64,000 nucleotides of DNA from JAKZRT01 sp047518005. Lineage in GTDB: Bacteria; Pseudomonadota; Alphaproteobacteria; Rhodobacterales; Rhodobacteraceae. The notes below the pieces were generated by a model that saw only the letters and a list, made by a program, of their open reading frames with translations, did not search any database and was not told the DNA's origin. The DNA lies in assembly GCA_047518005.1 (NCBI GenBank), contig JAKZRT010000011.1, positions 6,504-70,503 on the forward strand, in the 5' to 3' direction. The position numbers were made by a program, and so were the translations under genes. The number at the start of each line of letters is the position of its first letter. Positions within the stretch are counted from its first letter, which is position 1. Shown here in pieces: positions 1 to 9,348 of this stretch.

Positions 1-21
1 CGCAGACCGCGAAAAATACAC

Positions 22-1320
22 CTAAACAGGTTGCCTTTCCACGCGGAACACCCGGCCAACGACAATTGCAATACCCGCAGCGAAGAAACTCAACAGCGCG
101 CCCATTTTGGCGGCGTCCTGCACCTCGCCCGGCGGGAAGGCGACCGCAGCGAGGAAAAGGGCCACCGTAAAGCCGATTGCGGCCACGCAACCGATCACAA
201 ACAAGTCCCTGACGCGCATGCCGTTGGGCAGTCCAAGTTGCAGCGGCACGGCGGCGATCCAGCCCAGGCAAAGCACGCCGAAAGGCTTGCCCACCAACAG
301 GCCCAAGAGAACCAGCCAGGTCGGCGAAGATATGGCCGAAAATTCAACCCCCGCATTCAATAGACCGAACATGAACAAAACGACCTCGACGGGGTATCTC
401 AGCATATGCTCGGCCTGGTTCAGAAGGTCGGTCAGATAGGTCTCGGCCTCTGAGAAGAAGCCGAATGCCCGATCCGCGTGGGGAATCGCCGGGATGACCG
501 GCAACAACCCAAGCGACGGGTGAATCCCGGCCTTGGCAAAGCCAAACCAGCTCAGCGCCCCGGCAACGGCGTAGGGCCAAACCGACAGGGTTTTGCGGAG
601 CCTGGTCGAGACCGGCCGCAACTCGCGTTCGTCGTCCAGTTTTCGGGGCAGCCAGTTGAAGACCAGATAGACCGCAACTGCCGCGCCTACCGAAAGCAAC
701 AGCCACTCCAGCGCCAAATCACCGGTGGGATAGAAAACCGCAATGATGATCAGGCCGGCCGCGTCGTCGGCGATGGCCAGCAACAATAGGAACCGCACCG
801 CCGGGTGGCCGGCGCCAAAGACGATGCGCCCGACAAGATAGGAAAAGGCAATATCCGTCGCGGTCGGCACCGCCCATCCGCGCGCCACCGCGTCGTAAAC
901 GTCCGACCCAAGGAATGCCGCAAGACCAAGATAAACCGCCACCGGCCCCAACATGCCGCCGACCGTCGCGAAAAGCGGTGTGATGGCTTTTCTGCCTCGA
1001 AGCGAGCCGTTTTTTAGGATAATCGCTTCCCAAACCTCCTTGCCCGCGATGGCGAAGAAAAGCGCCATCAGCATGTCGTTGACCAAGTAGTGCAAACTGA
1101 TGACCCTTGTGGCCTCGCCAATTGCGAATTGCTCATAGCCGTGACCGAACGACGCTTTCCAATTGGTCACGTTCAGGCCGATCAAGTCGTTGAAAATCAA
1201 GGGGTATTCAGCAAAGTGATGAAAGCTCTCGGCGTTCGAATTGGCCCAGACAAGCGCGATCAGCGCGCCAGAAATCAACATCAGCGAATAGTCGGTGACA
1301 AAATTCCACACGCGGTACAT
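22..1320 (-). CDS. nhaA: Na+/H+ antiporter NhaA
   Basis: This 432-residue integral membrane protein matches the NhaA family of electrogenic antiporters, which exchange cytoplasmic Na+ for periplasmic H+ in pH and salt homeostasis. It shows about eleven to twelve hydrophobic segments. The family-defining paired aspartates are visible at residues 185-186 in AIADDAAGLIIIA, and the conserved GWAVPTATDIAFS stretch is at about 149-161. Length is close to the family norm of 390-430. The gene is transcribed away from the uracil-DNA-glycosylase-like gene, with a short divergent intergenic region. The start is the first ATG, at 1320. The stop codon lies 22 bases from the window edge, so the downstream context is not visible. 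Confidence 0.95.
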   Translation of the reverse strand: MYRVWNFVTDYSLMLISGALIALVWANSNAESFHHFAEYPLIFNDLIGLNVTNWKASFGHGYEQFAIGEATRVISLHYLVNDMLMALFFAIAGKEVWEAIILKNGSLRGRKAITPLFATVGGMLGPVAVYLGLAAFLGSDVYDAVARGWAVPTATDIAFSYLVGRIVFGAGHPAVRFLLLLAIADDAAGLIIIAVFYPTGDLALEWLLLSVGAAVAVYLVFNWLPRKLDDERELRPVSTRLRKTLSVWPYAVAGALSWFGFAKAGIHPSLGLLPVIPAIPHADRAFGFFSEAETYLTDLLNQAEHMLRYPVEVVLFMFGLLNAGVEFSAISSPTWLVLLGLLVGKPFGVLCLGWIAAVPLQLGLPNGMRVRDLFVIGCVAAIGFTVALFLAAVAFPPGEVQDAAKMGALLSFFAAGIAIVVGRVFRVERQPV

Positions 1321-1433
1321 GCACGGGGCTCCCTGCCTCTGGTCCCTGGCCGGTGATTAGAGGATGCGCCAGCGCACCGCAAGACCGCTGCCGCGCTGTT
1401 GACACTGGGTGAACACTGCTGGATTTGAAGCCC

Positions 1434-2027
1434 ATGAGCCCGACGCTGACCCAGGAAATATCGCGCTGCACGCTCTGCGCCGAAAAGTTTGCGGCCACCG
1501 CAACGGCGCACGTTCCGCGACCGGTGGTATGGTTCAGCGCCGAGGCGCGGATTTTGATCGCCGGACAGGCTCCCGGGCTGAAAGTCCACAACAGCGGGCG
1601 TCCGTTCACCGATCCCTCGGGGGATCGGCTGCGCGACTGGATGGGCATCGACGCCGATACTTTTTACGACCAGGGCCAGATCGCTATCGTCCCGATGGCG
1701 TTTTGTTTCCCTGGCTACAACGCCAAAGGCTCGGACCTGCCGCCACCGCCGATCTGCGCGCGCACCTGGCGCGACCGGGTGATCACCTCGATTGGCACGG
1801 TCAAGCTGACGCTTCTGATCGGCGGCTACGCGCAACGTTGGCATTTGGGGGCGGCGGCCAAGGCTGGCGTGCATGCCACAGTCGCCCGGTGGCGCGATTT
1901 TGGTCCGGCCATACTGCCGCTTCCGCACCCCAGCTGGCGCAACACTGCCTGGTTGCAGAAAACCCCCTGGTTCGAGGCTGCGTTTCTGCCCGAGCTCCGC
2001 GCGCGGGTCCTCAAGGCCTTGGCGTGA
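1434..2027 (+). CDS. uracil-DNA glycosylase family protein
   Basis: This protein of about 197 residues belongs to the uracil-DNA glycosylase superfamily (COG1573-like). It carries the water-activating loop as GQAPGLKVHNSG, an internal FCFPGYNAKG segment, and the C-terminal loop LPHPSWRN. Family members remove uracil or related lesions from DNA. Only one CxxC pair is obvious near the N-terminus, so the four-cysteine iron-sulfur cluster of family 4/5 enzymes is not clearly present and the lesion specificity is uncertain. The ATG at 1434 is preferred over the TTG at 1425 because it begins the conserved region. The stop codon overlaps the start of the SseB gene as TGATG, indicating translational coupling. 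Confidence 0.8.
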   Translation: MSPTLTQEISRCTLCAEKFAATATAHVPRPVVWFSAEARILIAGQAPGLKVHNSGRPFTDPSGDRLRDWMGIDADTFYDQGQIAIVPMAFCFPGYNAKGSDLPPPPICARTWRDRVITSIGTVKLTLLIGGYAQRWHLGAAAKAGVHATVARWRDFGPAILPLPHPSWRNTAWLQKTPWFEAAFLPELRARVLKALA

Positions 2028-2857
2028 TGCAACAAACCCCGCTGGACATTGCGCACGCGGCAATGATTGCCTCGGGCGACGCCGCCGCGCCCCGCGCCGC
2101 GCTGTTGGCGTGCCTCGGCGATACCGAACTGATCCTGCTGCTGGCGGACCAGACGGGCGCGCCGGGTGTCACTCCCGAGATATTTGATACTTCCGATGGC
2201 CGTTTTGCAATCGCCTTTGACACCCAAGAACGGCTTGCCGACTTTGCCAAAGCGGTTGCGCACTGCGTCACGCTTCCCGGTCGGGTGTTGTCGGCCATGC
2301 TGACCGAGGCCGACCTAGGCCTGGCTCTCAACCCCGGTGTCGCGCCGTCGTCCCATCTTTTTTCGACCGCGTCGCTGGCATGGCTGAACGACACCCTGAA
2401 CACCGCGCCCCGGATCCACGAGCGCACCGTCACCGAAATTTTTGCCCCCAATGTGGAAACCACCGATGTCCTGAGGGCTCTGGACCATAAACTTGCCAAG
2501 GCTGCGGGGCTGGCATCGCACGCAGCCCTCGCTCGCGTCGCCTTTAGCAACGGCGACACCGCTCATATCGTAGGGTTTCTTGATCCGGTGCCCGGAGCCG
2601 AAGGCGCGCTGGCCCGTGCGGTCAACCAGGCGTTGACCTTTGCCGACGCCGCAGGCACCTGGGAAGTTGGGTTTTTCGGTGCTGAAACAACGATCGGCAA
2701 AGCCTTGATACGAAACGGGATTGTTCTGAACCTTCCGCAACGATCGGACCCGGTTAGACCCGCCGCGCCCGGGTCCGACCCCGATAAGCCGCCGATCTTG
2801 AAATACCCTCTGGCATCAATAGCCCTGATCGCGGTCGACGAGGTTGACGAAAGGTAA
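2027..2857 (+). CDS. SseB family protein
   Basis: This 276-residue soluble protein matches the SseB family, named after the E. coli enhanced serine sensitivity protein, whose molecular role is unresolved. The N-terminal half holds the family signature region: ADTELI-like LGDTELILLLADQ near residue 30, followed by FDTSDGRFAIAFDTQERLADFA. No catalytic motif is apparent. The true start is the ATG at 2027, which overlaps the upstream stop codon; a longer frame running back into the glycosylase gene is out of frame with it and is an artefact. Its 3' end overlaps the convergent hydroxypyruvate reductase gene by 42 bases, an unusually large tail-to-tail overlap. Confidence 0.85.
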   Translation: MQQTPLDIAHAAMIASGDAAAPRAALLACLGDTELILLLADQTGAPGVTPEIFDTSDGRFAIAFDTQERLADFAKAVAHCVTLPGRVLSAMLTEADLGLALNPGVAPSSHLFSTASLAWLNDTLNTAPRIHERTVTEIFAPNVETTDVLRALDHKLAKAAGLASHAALARVAFSNGDTAHIVGFLDPVPGAEGALARAVNQALTFADAAGTWEVGFFGAETTIGKALIRNGIVLNLPQRSDPVRPAAPGSDPDKPPILKYPLASIALIAVDEVDER

Positions 2858-3748
2858 TCCGGCCTCGCCCCGGCGCACGTTTTCGGAAATCACCCGCGCC
2901 GCGGTCTCGGGACGGGTCGCCGAGGCAATGTGCGGTGTGACCGTCACATTTGGATGCGTCCAGAACCGGTGATCGGCTGGCAAAGGCTCGGTGCGAAACA
3001 CGTCCAATGTGGCCCGCGACACGCGACCGCTGTCCAGCGCCGCAAGCAGCGCACCCTCGTCGATCAATCCGCCGCGACCGGGGTTTAAAAGAACCGCGCC
3101 TGGTTTGATCCGGGCCAGCGTGCGCGCATTGATTACACATTCAGTGCGCCTCGTAAGCGGAAGCAAAAGAACCAGAAAATCAGCTCGGCCAAGAACCGAG
3201 CGAAGACCCTTGTCGCCACTATATGTATCGATCCCATCCATCTTCCTGGGTCGCCGAGACCACGCGGCGACTTGAAACCCAAGGCCCACCAGCATCGCGG
3301 CGCAGGCCGACCCCAGTGCACCGAGTCCCAGAAATCCAACAGTCCTTTCGCGCGCCAGCGACGGCACCCGGGGCGCCCACTCGGACCCAGTGTTCAAAAT
3401 ATCCGCGTCCAGCCCCAGATGGTACCGGAGAATGTGTCCGGACACCCATTCGGCCATTCCCGTTGCCAATCCGGGGTCGACCATCCGCGCCAACGGTTGG
3501 GTAAGGGTTTGATTGTGAACAATATCCTCGACCCCGGCCCACAGCCCCAGCACCGCGCGGGTGCGGATATACGGCGTGAAATCCGCCACCGGGCCGTTCG
3601 GTGCAAAAACGATGTAATCAACCTCCCCAGGCGCAAATCCCGACGCCCGCAGATCCGCGTTAACCCCAAATTCGGCCAGCGCCTGCGTCAGCGGCCCGCG
3701 ATAATCGTCCCAAAGGCCGTCGCGGGCCGAGAAAAGGATATTGACCAT
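2816..3748 (-). CDS. ghrA: glyoxylate/hydroxypyruvate reductase A (D-2-hydroxyacid dehydrogenase)
   Basis: This 310-residue protein belongs to the NAD(P)-dependent D-2-hydroxyacid dehydrogenases, closest in pattern to GhrA, which reduces glyoxylate and hydroxypyruvate. A Rossmann GLGALGSACA motif lies near residue 140. The catalytic Arg is in LLNPGRGGLIDE, the Glu in VFRTEPLP and the His in VTPHIASAT. The ATG at 3748 is chosen because MVNILFSAR is the usual family N-terminus and it begins just after the rodA stop; an ATG at 3772 would overlap rodA. It follows the rod-shape operon closely and may be its last cistron, although its metabolic role is unrelated to wall synthesis. Confidence 0.88.
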   Translation of the reverse strand: MVNILFSARDGLWDDYRGPLTQALAEFGVNADLRASGFAPGEVDYIVFAPNGPVADFTPYIRTRAVLGLWAGVEDIVHNQTLTQPLARMVDPGLATGMAEWVSGHILRYHLGLDADILNTGSEWAPRVPSLARERTVGFLGLGALGSACAAMLVGLGFQVAAWSRRPRKMDGIDTYSGDKGLRSVLGRADFLVLLLPLTRRTECVINARTLARIKPGAVLLNPGRGGLIDEGALLAALDSGRVSRATLDVFRTEPLPADHRFWTHPNVTVTPHIASATRPETAARVISENVRRGEAGLPFVNLVDRDQGY

Positions 3749-3752
3749 CGAT

Positions 3753-4892
3753 CTATCTTGGCCGATGGACATGCGCCGACTGGATCAACCCGAAGGCCCC
3801 CAGCAGCACCAGCATCGCCGAGCCGCCATAGCTGACCAGCGGCAGCGGCACACCGACCACCGGGGCCAGACCCATGACCATCGACATGTTGACGGCAAAA
3901 TAGAGGAAGAAGGTGGCGGCAATGCCCCAGATCAACAGCGACGAATAGCGCGACGGGTTCGCCAGTGCGCTCAGGATGCAAAACAAAAGGATCAGCGCAT
4001 ACAGCACCAACAGCGACATGCCTCCGACAAAGCCGAATTCTTCGGCCAGCGTGGTGAAGATGAAATCGGTGTGCTTTTCGGGCAGGAAATTCAGCCGCGA
4101 CTGAGTGCCTTGCATAAATCCGCGCCCGCTCCACCCGCCGGACCCAAGGGCAATCTTCGACTGGGTGATGTGGTATCCGGCCCCCAATGGGTCGGTCGAC
4201 GGGTCAAGAAACGTGTCGATGCGCCGAAACTGATAATCCTCCAGCAACTGCCATTCGGTGCCGCGCGACACGAAAACGCTGGTGATCAGGGCGCCGACCA
4301 TGGCGATGACGGCGGCAAAATAAAGGATGTGGACGCCGGCCAGAAACATCAGAATTCCGCCCCCTGCCAGCAGCAGAATGGCGGTTCCAAGATCGGGCTG
4401 TTGCAGAACCATCGCGGTCGGGATCAGGGTCAGCGCGATCGGCAGCGCCACCCACAAGGGGCGCGACACTTTGGCCATCGGCAACCAATCGTAATAGGCC
4501 GCCAGCGCCATGATCAGCGCAATCTTGGTCACTTCCGAGGGCTGAAACCGCAGGAAACCAAGATCGATCCAGCGCTGCGCGCCCATCCCGACGCTGCCAA
4601 AGAAATCAACCGCCAACAACAAGCCCAATGACCCCAGATAGGCCAGAAATGACATATTGCGCCAAAACCATATCGGCACCATCGCCACCGCGAACATAAT
4701 CCCCATGCCCACAAGAAACCGCTTGAACTGGGGTTCGACCCAGGGGCTGACCGACCCTCCGGCGACCGAGAAAAGCTGCACCAGCCCCATGAAAACCACT
4801 GCCGTCAGCAACAGGATCAGCGGCCAGTTCAGATAGAGAACTTTTGACGCCCCGGCCGGGACCCGCTTTACGGTGTATTCCAGATAGGTCAC
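3753..4892 (-). CDS. rodA: rod shape-determining peptidoglycan glycosyltransferase RodA
   Basis: RodA is a SEDS-family polytopic membrane protein that polymerises glycan strands from lipid II, working with the class B penicillin-binding protein PBP2. The 379-residue sequence has about ten hydrophobic segments. It carries the SEDS hallmarks, including QPDLGTAILLLAGG, the LPEKHTDFIFTTLAEEFGFVGG block, and a C-terminal PLPLVSYGGSAMLV motif. Length is typical. The start ATG at 4892 overlaps the mrdA stop codon by four bases, so the two partner proteins are translationally coupled. It lies directly downstream of mreB, mreC, mreD and mrdA on the same strand. Confidence 0.96.
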   Translation of the reverse strand: MTYLEYTVKRVPAGASKVLYLNWPLILLLTAVVFMGLVQLFSVAGGSVSPWVEPQFKRFLVGMGIMFAVAMVPIWFWRNMSFLAYLGSLGLLLAVDFFGSVGMGAQRWIDLGFLRFQPSEVTKIALIMALAAYYDWLPMAKVSRPLWVALPIALTLIPTAMVLQQPDLGTAILLLAGGGILMFLAGVHILYFAAVIAMVGALITSVFVSRGTEWQLLEDYQFRRIDTFLDPSTDPLGAGYHITQSKIALGSGGWSGRGFMQGTQSRLNFLPEKHTDFIFTTLAEEFGFVGGMSLLVLYALILLFCILSALANPSRYSSLLIWGIAATFFLYFAVNMSMVMGLAPVVGVPLPLVSYGGSAMLVLLGAFGLIQSAHVHRPR

Positions 4893-6838
4893 GCGCGCGA
4901 CTTTGCGGGCGTTGACGCGGCGGGTGCCGGCGGCAGCAGGTCCAGTCCTTCCTGCATCTCGCGAATGGTCTCGCGCTGATAGGACGGATACGAGGTCAGC
5001 GGCGGCAGACGCCCGTGCAGCGCCTGCAGGATGATGTCGCGGGCAATCGGCGCCGCGGCGCGGCTGCCCGATCCGCCGTGTTCGACCACCACCGAGACCG
5101 CAACCTTGGGGTCATCATGGGGGGCAAACGCCACAAACAGCGCGTGGTCGCGCCGGTCCCAGGGCAGGTCCGCGTTCGAGGTCACGCCGGCGGCGCGCTC
5201 GGCGACGGTCATGCTGCGCACCTGGCTGGTGCCGGTTTTCCCGGCCAATCGCGCACCTTCCTCGACAATCTGCGACCCACGCGCCGTGCCGCCTTGTTTG
5301 TTCGATACCGCGTACATGGCCTCGCGGACAGCGTTGAGGTGCTCGGGTGCCACGTCAATCGGGCTGGTTTCCGGCTCGCCACTTGGCTGCCCGCCAATCG
5401 ACCGAACCAGACGCGGGGTCAGATCGCGCCCCGACGCAATGCGCGCGGTCATCACCGCCAATTGCAGCGGCGAGGTCAACACGAACCCCTGCCCAATTGC
5501 TGCGTTCAACGTATCGCCCGTGACCCAGACCTCGTCGTAACGCCTTTGCTTCCAGGCGCGCGTCGGAGTCAGCCCCTCGGCCACCGCCGACATCGGCAGC
5601 TCAAACTTCGTGCCCAGCCCGAACTTCCGCGCCATCGCCGTGATCGCGTCGATGCCCACCCGCTGCGCCATCTCATAGTAAAATACGTCGCAGGATTGTT
5701 TGAGGCTGTTGTGCAGGTCCATGTGCCCATGCCCGCCACGCTTCCAGCAATGAAACCTGCGCCGTCCCAATTGCGTGTAACCCGGGCACCAGACGGTTTC
5801 GTTGAAATCGATGTGACCGCCTGCAAGTGCCGCCATTGCCGTGACCAGCTTGAAAACTGATCCAGGCGGATAGGTGCCCTGAACCGACTTATTGGCCAAC
5901 GGCACGAATTCGTCGTCGGTCAGCCTGCGATAATCGGCGACCGAAATGCCCCGCACAAACAGGTTCGGATCAAAGGCCGGGGCCGAGGCAATCGCCAGAA
6001 TATCGCCGTTTCGGGTGTCCATAACCACCGCCGAAGCGCTTTCGCCCGCCAGACGCGCCTGGGCGAAGTTTTGCAGGCGGTGGTCCAGCGTCAGCGTCAC
6101 ATCGGCCCCCGGCGTGCCCTCGTCGCGGTCGATCTCGCGCATGATCCGCCCCGCCGCGTTGACCTCGATACGCTTGGCGCCCGCCTTGCCGCGCAGCAGA
6201 ATTTCCAACTTCGCCTCGACCCCGATCTTGCCGACCTGAAACTCGGGGATCTGCAACAGCGGATCGGGGTCCTCGACCCGATCGAGATCGCTTTCACTGA
6301 CCGGGCCGACATAGCCCAGCACATGGGCCAGATCGCCCTTCAGGGGATAGCCACGGCTCAAGCCCACCTCGGGGGTGATCCCGGGCAGGGCAGGGGCGTT
6401 GACCGCGACGCGGCTGATCTCTTCCCAACTCAGCCGGTCGGCCAGCGTGACCGGCACGAACGGCTTGCGCCGCGCCACCTCGCGCAGCGCCTTTTCCAGC
6501 GCGTCCGGTTCCAGGTCGATCAGCTTGGAAAGGCGGGCCACAATCGCGTCCAGATCACCTGCATCCTCGCGGATCAGGACGATACGGTAATTCTGCTGGT
6601 TTTCCGCCAGCTTGACACCGTTGCGATCGAAAATGATCCCCCGCGGCGGCGCCAGCAGGCGGATGTTGACGCGGTTCTCTTCCGCCAGCATCCGATACTG
6701 GTCGGCCTCGTTAACCTGCATGAACCGCATTCTCAGCGCCAGCGTTGCGATAACCGCGGCCATCCCGCCGCCCAGCAACAGACCCCGACGCGATACCCGG
6801 CGAATGCTCTCGGCGCGGTCCTCTTCGGCGCGTTTCAT
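4889..6838 (-). CDS. mrdA: penicillin-binding protein 2 (peptidoglycan transpeptidase)
   Basis: PBP2 is the bitopic transpeptidase of the elongasome and crosslinks the strands made by RodA. The 649-residue protein has a short basic N-terminus, one membrane anchor at about residues 18-40, a dimerisation/pedestal domain, and a C-terminal transpeptidase domain. The catalytic triad motifs are visible: SxxK in PPGSVFKLV, SxN-type SCD in KQSCDVFYYE, and KTG in AGKTGTSQV. An upstream extension of the reading frame exists, but ATG 6838 is chosen because it overlaps the mreD stop as ATGA and begins the typical basic MKRAEED N-terminus. Confidence 0.96.
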   Translation of the reverse strand: MKRAEEDRAESIRRVSRRGLLLGGGMAAVIATLALRMRFMQVNEADQYRMLAEENRVNIRLLAPPRGIIFDRNGVKLAENQQNYRIVLIREDAGDLDAIVARLSKLIDLEPDALEKALREVARRKPFVPVTLADRLSWEEISRVAVNAPALPGITPEVGLSRGYPLKGDLAHVLGYVGPVSESDLDRVEDPDPLLQIPEFQVGKIGVEAKLEILLRGKAGAKRIEVNAAGRIMREIDRDEGTPGADVTLTLDHRLQNFAQARLAGESASAVVMDTRNGDILAIASAPAFDPNLFVRGISVADYRRLTDDEFVPLANKSVQGTYPPGSVFKLVTAMAALAGGHIDFNETVWCPGYTQLGRRRFHCWKRGGHGHMDLHNSLKQSCDVFYYEMAQRVGIDAITAMARKFGLGTKFELPMSAVAEGLTPTRAWKQRRYDEVWVTGDTLNAAIGQGFVLTSPLQLAVMTARIASGRDLTPRLVRSIGGQPSGEPETSPIDVAPEHLNAVREAMYAVSNKQGGTARGSQIVEEGARLAGKTGTSQVRSMTVAERAAGVTSNADLPWDRRDHALFVAFAPHDDPKVAVSVVVEHGGSGSRAAAPIARDIILQALHGRLPPLTSYPSYQRETIREMQEGLDLLPPAPAASTPAKSRA

Positions 6839-7374
6839 GCCCGGCCCCCGAAGCCCAGTCGCGCCGGCACGCCCTTGCGGCGCACGCCAAATCCGAACCG
6901 GGCGATGACCATCATGACCGGATAAGCGGCAATGGTTCCCAAAAGTTTCAGCAACAGCATCCCGAGGCCGGGGGCGGCGACACCGAACAGCACCAGAACC
7001 GCCGACCCGCCGATCACGATGGCCGCGGCAATGGCCGCCGCCACGCTCCACTCAGCGGCAAACGAGACCTCGGTCGTCAACACCGACCGCGACCGCAGGA
7101 ACTCGGTGCCCAGAACCACCGCTGCGGTCATCAGGCCCGGCGGCCGCATCCACAGGAAATCGGCCAGCAAGAAGACCACAACGACCACCCCAAGCGGCAC
7201 CACATCGGGCCGTCGGATGACCCAGACAAGCGTCGCGGCCAACAACAGATCGGGGCCTGGCAGCGCGCCGGGTATCCGGTCAAGCGGCAATATGGCAAGC
7301 AGGATAAGGGCCACGGCAAAGGCGATGAACCCTGCTGTTGCGGCGGCCTGGCGCAGCGGTGTCGTTTTAGCCAT
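6835..7374 (-). CDS. mreD: rod shape-determining protein MreD
   Basis: MreD is a small polytopic membrane protein that links MreB and MreC to the wall-synthesis enzymes. This copy is 179 residues with about five hydrophobic segments, the usual size and layout. Sequence conservation in the family is low, so the call leans on topology and position between mreC and mrdA. The ATG at 7374 is chosen because a GGAGGG ribosome-binding site sits five bases upstream of it, inside the 3' end of mreC; this gives an eight-base overlap with mreC. The stop overlaps the mrdA start by four bases. Confidence 0.9.
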   Translation of the reverse strand: MAKTTPLRQAAATAGFIAFAVALILLAILPLDRIPGALPGPDLLLAATLVWVIRRPDVVPLGVVVVVFLLADFLWMRPPGLMTAAVVLGTEFLRSRSVLTTEVSFAAEWSVAAAIAAAIVIGGSAVLVLFGVAAPGLGMLLLKLLGTIAAYPVMMVIARFGFGVRRKGVPARLGFGGRA

Positions 7375-8284
7375 CGCCACCCTCCAACCCGACTGTCTCG
7401 GCACTTTCCGAGGGTCCAGGCGCTGCTAGGGGGGTCACCAGTCCACCCGGATCTTCGATCGGCGCGCTACGCTGTGACCGCAGCACACGCAAAAAATCGA
7501 GCCGTTGCAGATCGGCGGCCAACGAAATGCGCAACCGGCCGGCGCGGTCCTGGGCCACCTGACCGACCAGAATATCGGCCGGAAAAATGCCACCGTCACC
7601 CGACGAAATAACCCGGTCTCCGGGCCGTACAAGCTCGGGCGTTTCCAGAAAGTCCAGAATTGGATCCAGCGAGTTGTCACCGGTCATCATGGCCCGCTGG
7701 CCCGATGGCTGGATGGTGACCGGTATCCGGCTGCCCGGGTCGGTCAGCAGGATCACCCGGGCGGTGCTGGCGCCGACGCCGGAAATCCGGCCCACCAGCC
7801 CGATGCCATCCATCGTCGCCCAGCCATCCATGATCCCGTCGCGCGCGCCGATGTTCAAAAGCACTGACTGGCGGAACGGCGACCCGCTGTCAGCCAGAAC
7901 CACGCCGGTCACATACGTCAGCTTTGGGTCGAGACGCACGTTGTTCAGGTCCAGAAGCTTGGCGTTTTCCTGTTCCAGCTGCAGGGCCGCCTCGCGCCAG
8001 GCTTTCATCGCCTGCAGCTCGCGTCTAAGCTCTTGGTTCTGCTCGTAGATACGAGCGTAGGACTGAAAATCATCCAGCATCCGGGTGACCCGCGTGACGG
8101 GCACGGTTGCCCAGGCGAACGCCGGAACCAGTCGGTCGATCACGTTGGCTCTCAGCCGCTCAACGCGGGGGCTGTCGATGCGCCAGACCAGAAAAAAGAC
8201 CACCAAAATGGCCACCAGAACCGCCACAACGATGCGCCGGACGGGTGCAAATGAAATGTCGCCTGTGTTTCGATCTCGTGCCAC
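7367..8284 (-). CDS. mreC: rod shape-determining protein MreC
   Basis: MreC is a bitopic periplasmic scaffold that activates PBP2-RodA and connects it to cytoplasmic MreB. The 305-residue protein has a short cytoplasmic tail, one membrane anchor at about residues 17-36, and a likely coiled coil at about 75-115 rich in Gln, Glu and Leu. It continues into the two-domain beta region with conserved VIDRL, LLTDPGSRIPV and PGDRVISSGDGGIFP segments. The C-terminal 30 residues are Pro/Ala/Glu-rich and probably disordered. It follows mreB after 29 bases and overlaps mreD. Confidence 0.95.
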   Translation of the reverse strand: MARDRNTGDISFAPVRRIVVAVLVAILVVFFLVWRIDSPRVERLRANVIDRLVPAFAWATVPVTRVTRMLDDFQSYARIYEQNQELRRELQAMKAWREAALQLEQENAKLLDLNNVRLDPKLTYVTGVVLADSGSPFRQSVLLNIGARDGIMDGWATMDGIGLVGRISGVGASTARVILLTDPGSRIPVTIQPSGQRAMMTGDNSLDPILDFLETPELVRPGDRVISSGDGGIFPADILVGQVAQDRAGRLRISLAADLQRLDFLRVLRSQRSAPIEDPGGLVTPLAAPGPSESAETVGLEGGDG

Positions 8285-8313
8285 GGGTCCCCCGGGGCGA
8301 TGCCTGTATTGCC

Positions 8314-9348
8314 TCAGCTGTCGTAGTCTATGACATGCCGCAGTTCATTTTCATACTCCAGCGCCTTGCCGGTGCCGAGCGCCACACAATGAAGCGGCTC
8401 ATCGGCGACCGATATTGCCAATCCGGTTTGTTCGCGAAGCGCCAGATCAAGTTCGCCCAGCAATGCCCCGCCCCCGGTCAGCATCACGCCCCGGTCAACA
8501 ATGTCGGCGGCAAGATCGGGCGGGGTGGCCTCCAGCGCGCTCATCACCGCCTCGCAGATCGCCTGCACCGGCTCGCTCAGCGCCTCGGCCACCTGCGCCT
8601 GGTTGATCTCGGTCTCCTTGGGCACGCCATTCAACAGATCGCGCCCGCGTATCTGCATCGACGCGCCACGCCCGTCGTCGGGCATCCGGGCCGTGCCGAT
8701 CGAGGTTTTGATGCGCTCGGACGTCGATTCGCCGATCAACAGGTTATTCTGGCGCCGCAGATAGCTGATGATCGCCTCATCCATGCGGTCGCCGCCGATC
8801 CGAATGGACCGGGCATAAACGATGTCGCCGAGGCTCAGCACCGCGACTTCGGTGGTGCCGCCGCCGATGTCGACGACCATGTTCCCGGTCGGATCGGTGA
8901 TCGGCATGCCGGCCCCGATGGCCGCCGAAATCGGCTCGGCGATCAACCCGGCGCGGCGCGCCCCGGCGCTCAGCACCGACTGGCGGATGGCGCGTTTTTC
9001 AACCGGTGTCGCCCCGTGCGGCACGCAGACGATGATCTTGGGTTTCGAGAACGTGGTGCGCCGGTGCACCTTGCGGATGAAATGCTTGATCATTTCTTCG
9101 GCAACGTCGAAATCGGCGATCACGCCCTCGCGCATCGGCCGGATCGCCTCGATCGAACCGGGCGTCCGGCCCAGCATCAATTTGGCGTCCTCACCGACGG
9201 CCAGAACCTGCTTGCGGCCGTCCTTGACGTGATAGGCCACCACCGAGGGTTCGTTCAGGATCACACCCTTGCCCTTGACATAAACCAACGTGTTGGCCGT
9301 GCCGAGGTCAATCGCCATATCTGCTGAAAACAAACTGCCGAAGATCAT
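8314..9348 (-). CDS. mreB: rod shape-determining actin homologue MreB
   Basis: MreB forms membrane-attached filaments that position lateral wall synthesis. The 344-residue sequence shows the actin-fold phosphate loops: IDLGTANTLVYVKGKG at the N-terminus, VVDIGGGTTEVAVLS near residue 160, and LTGGGALLGELD near 290. A short hydrophobic N-terminus (MIFGSLFSADM) could act as the amphipathic membrane anchor. It is the first gene of the operon mreB-mreC-mreD-mrdA-rodA on the minus strand. Length and motifs are fully typical. Confidence 0.97.
   Translation of the reverse strand: MIFGSLFSADMAIDLGTANTLVYVKGKGVILNEPSVVAYHVKDGRKQVLAVGEDAKLMLGRTPGSIEAIRPMREGVIADFDVAEEMIKHFIRKVHRRTTFSKPKIIVCVPHGATPVEKRAIRQSVLSAGARRAGLIAEPISAAIGAGMPITDPTGNMVVDIGGGTTEVAVLSLGDIVYARSIRIGGDRMDEAIISYLRRQNNLLIGESTSERIKTSIGTARMPDDGRGASMQIRGRDLLNGVPKETEINQAQVAEALSEPVQAICEAVMSALEATPPDLAADIVDRGVMLTGGGALLGELDLALREQTGLAISVADEPLHCVALGTGKALEYENELRHVIDYDS

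Noticed and set aside
1409..2026. Plus-strand frame continuing upstream of SseB through the glycosylase gene
   Set aside because: The upstream part is out of frame with the real glycosylase and lacks SseB similarity; the ATG at 2027 overlapping the glycosylase stop explains the true start.
3741..4631. Long plus-strand frame of 296 codons antisense to rodA
   Set aside because: It lies entirely opposite a clear RodA gene; its Gln/Arg/His-rich composition is that of an antisense shadow, with no domain or ribosome-binding site.
6839..7051. N-terminal extension of PBP2
   Set aside because: It overlaps mreD out of frame, is Arg/Gly-rich, and ATG 6838 coupled to the mreD stop gives the normal PBP2 N-terminus.
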